A stretch of DNA of 6,153 nt, taken from contig JAANXC010000076.1 of NCBI GenBank assembly GCA_018263495.1, positions 2,332 to 8,484 of the forward strand, read 5' to 3'. The translations under genes and the position numbers were made by a program. This stretch comes from Nitrososphaerota archaeon. Its GTDB lineage: Archaea; Thermoproteota; Nitrososphaeria; Nitrososphaerales; Nitrosopumilaceae. This document shows positions 5,203-6,153 of this stretch, in pieces. Position 1 is the first letter of the stretch; every line of letters starts with the position of its first letter. The notes beneath the pieces were generated by a model. It worked only from the letters and a program-made list of their open reading frames with translations. It had not been told where the DNA came from and ran no database searches.

Positions 5203-5480
5203 CAAATCAAGCGAAAAAACGACAACCAAGAAAAACACCTAGAAACACCAGACGTCCCAAAAGCAGTTACCCATTTAACACTTGGTTACAAAAATCATAT
5301 TTTGATATATGGTTTATTTTTCCATTAGAAAAAGGATCTTGCAAATGCGACCCAGTGATCACTGGAAACAGAAAAGATTTAACCAAAATAAAATCAAATT
5401 GGTTTAAATTTTATCTTAGCCGGAATCAATGCCCGATATGTCATAAAGAAAATCCCAGAGTATTAGAGGATTTAGAATGA
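5199..5480 (+). CDS. Basic protein with four-Cys zinc-binding pattern, 93 aa
   Basis: Largest member of the array; no family recognised. The N-terminus is highly basic and Pro/Arg/Lys-rich (about residues 6-22, KKRQPRKTPRNTRRPK). An aromatic segment follows (YPFNTWLQKSYFDIWFIF, 24-41). Two cysteine pairs come next: CKC at 48-50 and CPICH at 78-82, with a basic segment between (NRKDLTKIKSNWFKF). Cys48, Cys50, Cys78 and Cys81 would make a plausible single zinc site; with the basic tail this looks like a nucleic-acid-binding protein. The start must be TTG at 5199: no internal Met exists and a stop is immediately upstream. It overlaps the ORF before it (TTGA) and the one after it (ATGA). The last codons double as the repeated junction GGATTTAGAATGA and end in DLE, like the 47-aa zinc finger. 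Very likely a real gene. Confidence 0.68.
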   Translation: MTNQAKKRQPRKTPRNTRRPKSSYPFNTWLQKSYFDIWFIFPLEKGSCKCDPVITGNRKDLTKIKSNWFKFYLSRNQCPICHKENPRVLEDLE

Positions 5481-5584
5481 CAGATAAGGAAAAAATCGAT
5501 AAGGCCTTAGAAATCATCAAGATAGCAGAAGATTTTATAGAAAAACAAAGACTAGAATCTAGATATCTATTTAGTTATGACTAG
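5477..5584 (+). CDS. Amphipathic helical microprotein, 35 aa
   Basis: The start overlaps the stop of the 93-aa gene (ATGA), following the repeated GGATTTAGA. The product is almost entirely one charged amphipathic helix (TDKEKIDKALEIIKIAEDF, then IEKQRLESRYLF). The regular spacing of Ile, Leu and Phe suggests a helix that dimerises or packs on a partner, perhaps the protein encoded just upstream. It has no cysteines. The junction sequence and the protein-like pattern support coding; function unknown. Its stop lies in a small inverted repeat (GACTA 5579-5583 with TAGTC 5587-5591). Confidence 0.52.
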   Translation: MTDKEKIDKALEIIKIAEDFIEKQRLESRYLFSYD

Positions 5585-5596
5585 TTTAGTCATCTA

Positions 5597-5689
5597 ATGG
5601 GAAATAAAGGAGACACACAAAGACACTACTGTAAATTTTGTGGAAAAAAATTAATCAAACATTCAAAACCATGTGTAAAGAAATCATAA
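5597..5689 (+). CDS. Zinc-knuckle-like microprotein, 30 aa
   Basis: A very short ORF carries a compact metal pattern: Cys12-x2-Cys15 (YCKFCGKK), then His22 and Cys26 (KHSKPC). This gives a CCHC arrangement, C-x2-C-x6-H-x3-C, close in style to zinc knuckles. The rest is basic (KKLIKHSK, VKKS). Such a peptide could bind nucleic acid or act as a small adaptor; that is inference. The start ATG is 12 bases after the previous stop. An A/T-rich stretch AGATATCTATTTAG lies at about the TATA distance, so it could also have its own promoter. The regular metal ligands argue against a chance ORF. Confidence 0.52.
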   Translation: MGNKGDTQRHYCKFCGKKLIKHSKPCVKKS

Positions 5690-5702
5690 CTAATGATTAG
5701 TC

Positions 5703-5837
5703 ATGCAGACTCGAAAAGAAAAAAAGGAAAAAAATGAACATGAGCATTTTGTAGGCGATGACCCAACAAAATTTCCTAGCGAAGATATGGAAGATTTAGC
5801 TAAAAAGGCGATTAAGAAATTCAAGTCATTGCAATAA
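5703..5837 (+). CDS. Charged microprotein, 44 aa
   Basis: Last ORF of the array. The head is very charged (TRKEKKEKNEHEHF), the middle is acidic (GDDPTKFPSEDMEDL), and a basic amphipathic helix ends it (AKKAIKKFKSLQ). It has no cysteines and no membrane helix. The ATG is 13 bases after the previous stop, next to the palindrome CTAATGATTAG at 5690-5700. There is no good ribosome binding site and no clear TATA box. The stop is followed 8 bases later by the strong inverted-repeat structure at 5845-5935, so that structure would form the 3' end of this transcript. The low-complexity head lowers confidence; the amphipathic tail and varied codon use raise it. No family recognised. Confidence 0.5.
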   Translation: MQTRKEKKEKNEHEHFVGDDPTKFPSEDMEDLAKKAIKKFKSLQ

Positions 5838-5844
5838 TAAATTT

Positions 5845-5935
5845 GGTGTGACCACTTCAGGCAAAACTTCTTTTGGAGACTACCTCCTTTTGCTTATGAT
5901 CAAGCTTTCATTTTTTTGTTTTGCGTGGTCACACT
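5845..5935 (+). ncRNA. Candidate structured RNA or 3' UTR element
   Basis: GTGTGACCAC (5846-5855) pairs perfectly with GTGGTCACAC (5925-5934), extended by a G-T pair (5845 with 5935). After a 5-base bulge (TTCAG), GCAAAAC (5861-5867) pairs with GTTTTGC (5918-5924). That is 17 perfect pairs in one arm. Inside are two small hairpins: GGAG/CTCC (5875-5887, loop ACTAC) and GCTT/AAGC (5892-5905). GCAAAA can also pair with TTTTGC at 5888-5893, so two folds compete. The G-T pair slightly favours the + strand. It may be a free RNA, a 3' UTR element of the array, or the terminal repeats of a tiny transposable element. The structure is seen; the role is unknown. Confidence 0.45.
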
Positions 5936-5988
5936 CGTTTATGCTTTAGCTTTGTCAGCTTTTGGCATCGCATACTATACAGCTCTAT

Positions 5989-5998
5989 GATATTTAAC
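5989..5998 (+). promoter_or_regulatory. Possible TATA box of a non-coding RNA
   Basis: GATATTTAAC is centred about 27 bases before position 6021, exactly where the second inverted-repeat structure begins. No start codon that opens a frame lies near the predicted transcription start, which points to a non-coding transcript. Confidence 0.35.
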
Positions 5999-6019
5999 AT
6001 TGTAAAACAAGATGAACTC

Positions 6020-6106
6020 CGACTAATTGGCTATGTGATGCTCAAGTAGAGAACATCACAAGTGCAGGTTATCCATTATGGAGAGTTAGACACCACCAAT
6101 TAGTCA
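6020..6106 (+). ncRNA. Candidate structured RNA with three-way junction
   Basis: GACTAATTGG (6021-6030) pairs perfectly with CCAATTAGTC (6096-6105). Enclosed are a 7-bp hairpin, TGTGATG (6034-6040) with CATCACA (6054-6060), and a small hairpin, TCCA (6072-6075) with TGGA (6079-6082). Together they make a neat three-way junction. A TATA-like element sits about 27 bases upstream of the first base. ACA follows the closing stem at 6106-6108, but the fold is not that of a standard H/ACA guide. The 3' end is not defined. An alternative is a decayed coding region, since one frame stays open from 6016 to the window edge but lacks a start. Confidence 0.4.
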
Positions 6107-6153
6107 CACAATATACGCAAGCATTGTTTAAAAACTCATTGGATACGGCAATT

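Noticed and set aside
5987..6049. 20-codon ORF from the ATG at 5987 (MIFNIVKQDELRL...)
   Set aside because: It overlaps the candidate TATA element and RNA structure, lacks promoter or ribosome binding site, and stops early. A decayed gene is possible but unsupported.
6021..6108. H/ACA guide RNA reading of the right-hand structure
   Set aside because: An ACA follows the stem, but the branched interior has no proper pseudouridylation pocket.
6016..6153. Frame open to the right edge (TPTNWLCDAQVENITSAGYP...)
   Set aside because: The sequence looks protein-like but has no ATG, GTG or TTG near its beginning, and the palindromic arms at 6021 and 6096 are better explained by RNA structure. A partial or frameshifted gene cannot be excluded.
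1..6153. CRISPR array, rRNA, tRNA or insertion sequence
   Set aside because: No regularly spaced direct repeats, no conserved rRNA stretches, no tRNA T-arm signature and no transposase reading frame were seen.

Overview
The window looks like a piece of an ammonia-oxidising archaeon (Nitrososphaerota/Thaumarchaeota, Nitrosopumilus-like). The DNA is AT-rich. Many genes begin with ATG, GTG or TTG about 24-29 bases after an A/T-rich archaeal TATA box and have almost no leader. The window also has a JAMM metalloprotease and small membrane zinc-ribbon proteins of archaeal style. The lineage is inferred from style and gene content, not from a marker gene.

Left part (2-1835). The window opens inside a DppC/OppC-type ABC transporter permease on the + strand. 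Its 5' end lies outside. Facing it on the - strand is a two-gene unit (1835 to 1177): a two-helix membrane protein with a C-terminal zinc ribbon, then a 108-residue protein of unknown function.

Middle (1912-3598). A second - strand operon encodes a long coiled-coil protein and a JAMM/MPN-family metalloprotease with the full catalytic motif. The protease starts at a TTG only 4 bases after the stop of the coiled-coil gene, so the two are probably translated together. They may cooperate, for example in removing a ubiquitin-like tag from something the coiled-coil protein binds, but that is inference.

Middle right (3697-4489). A divergently transcribed two-helix membrane protein is followed by a 31-residue single-helix microprotein with its own TATA box. 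Both converge on a 98-residue soluble protein of unknown function.

Right part (about 4500-6153). This is the accessory-looking part. After about 200 bases with no convincing gene comes a same-strand array of eight very small ORFs (24-93 residues). Several overlap or nearly touch (ATGA, TTGA, 1-base gap). Three carry different zinc-binding Cys/His patterns, one is a single membrane helix, and two are very rich in Lys/Arg. A near-identical junction sequence, GGATTTAGAATGA, recurs at four starts. The array ends just before a region holding two separate, well-formed inverted-repeat structures (5845-5935 and 6021-6105). The second starts at the right distance from a TATA-like element. Together these are the best candidates here for undescribed biology: a microprotein cassette and one or two structured RNAs.
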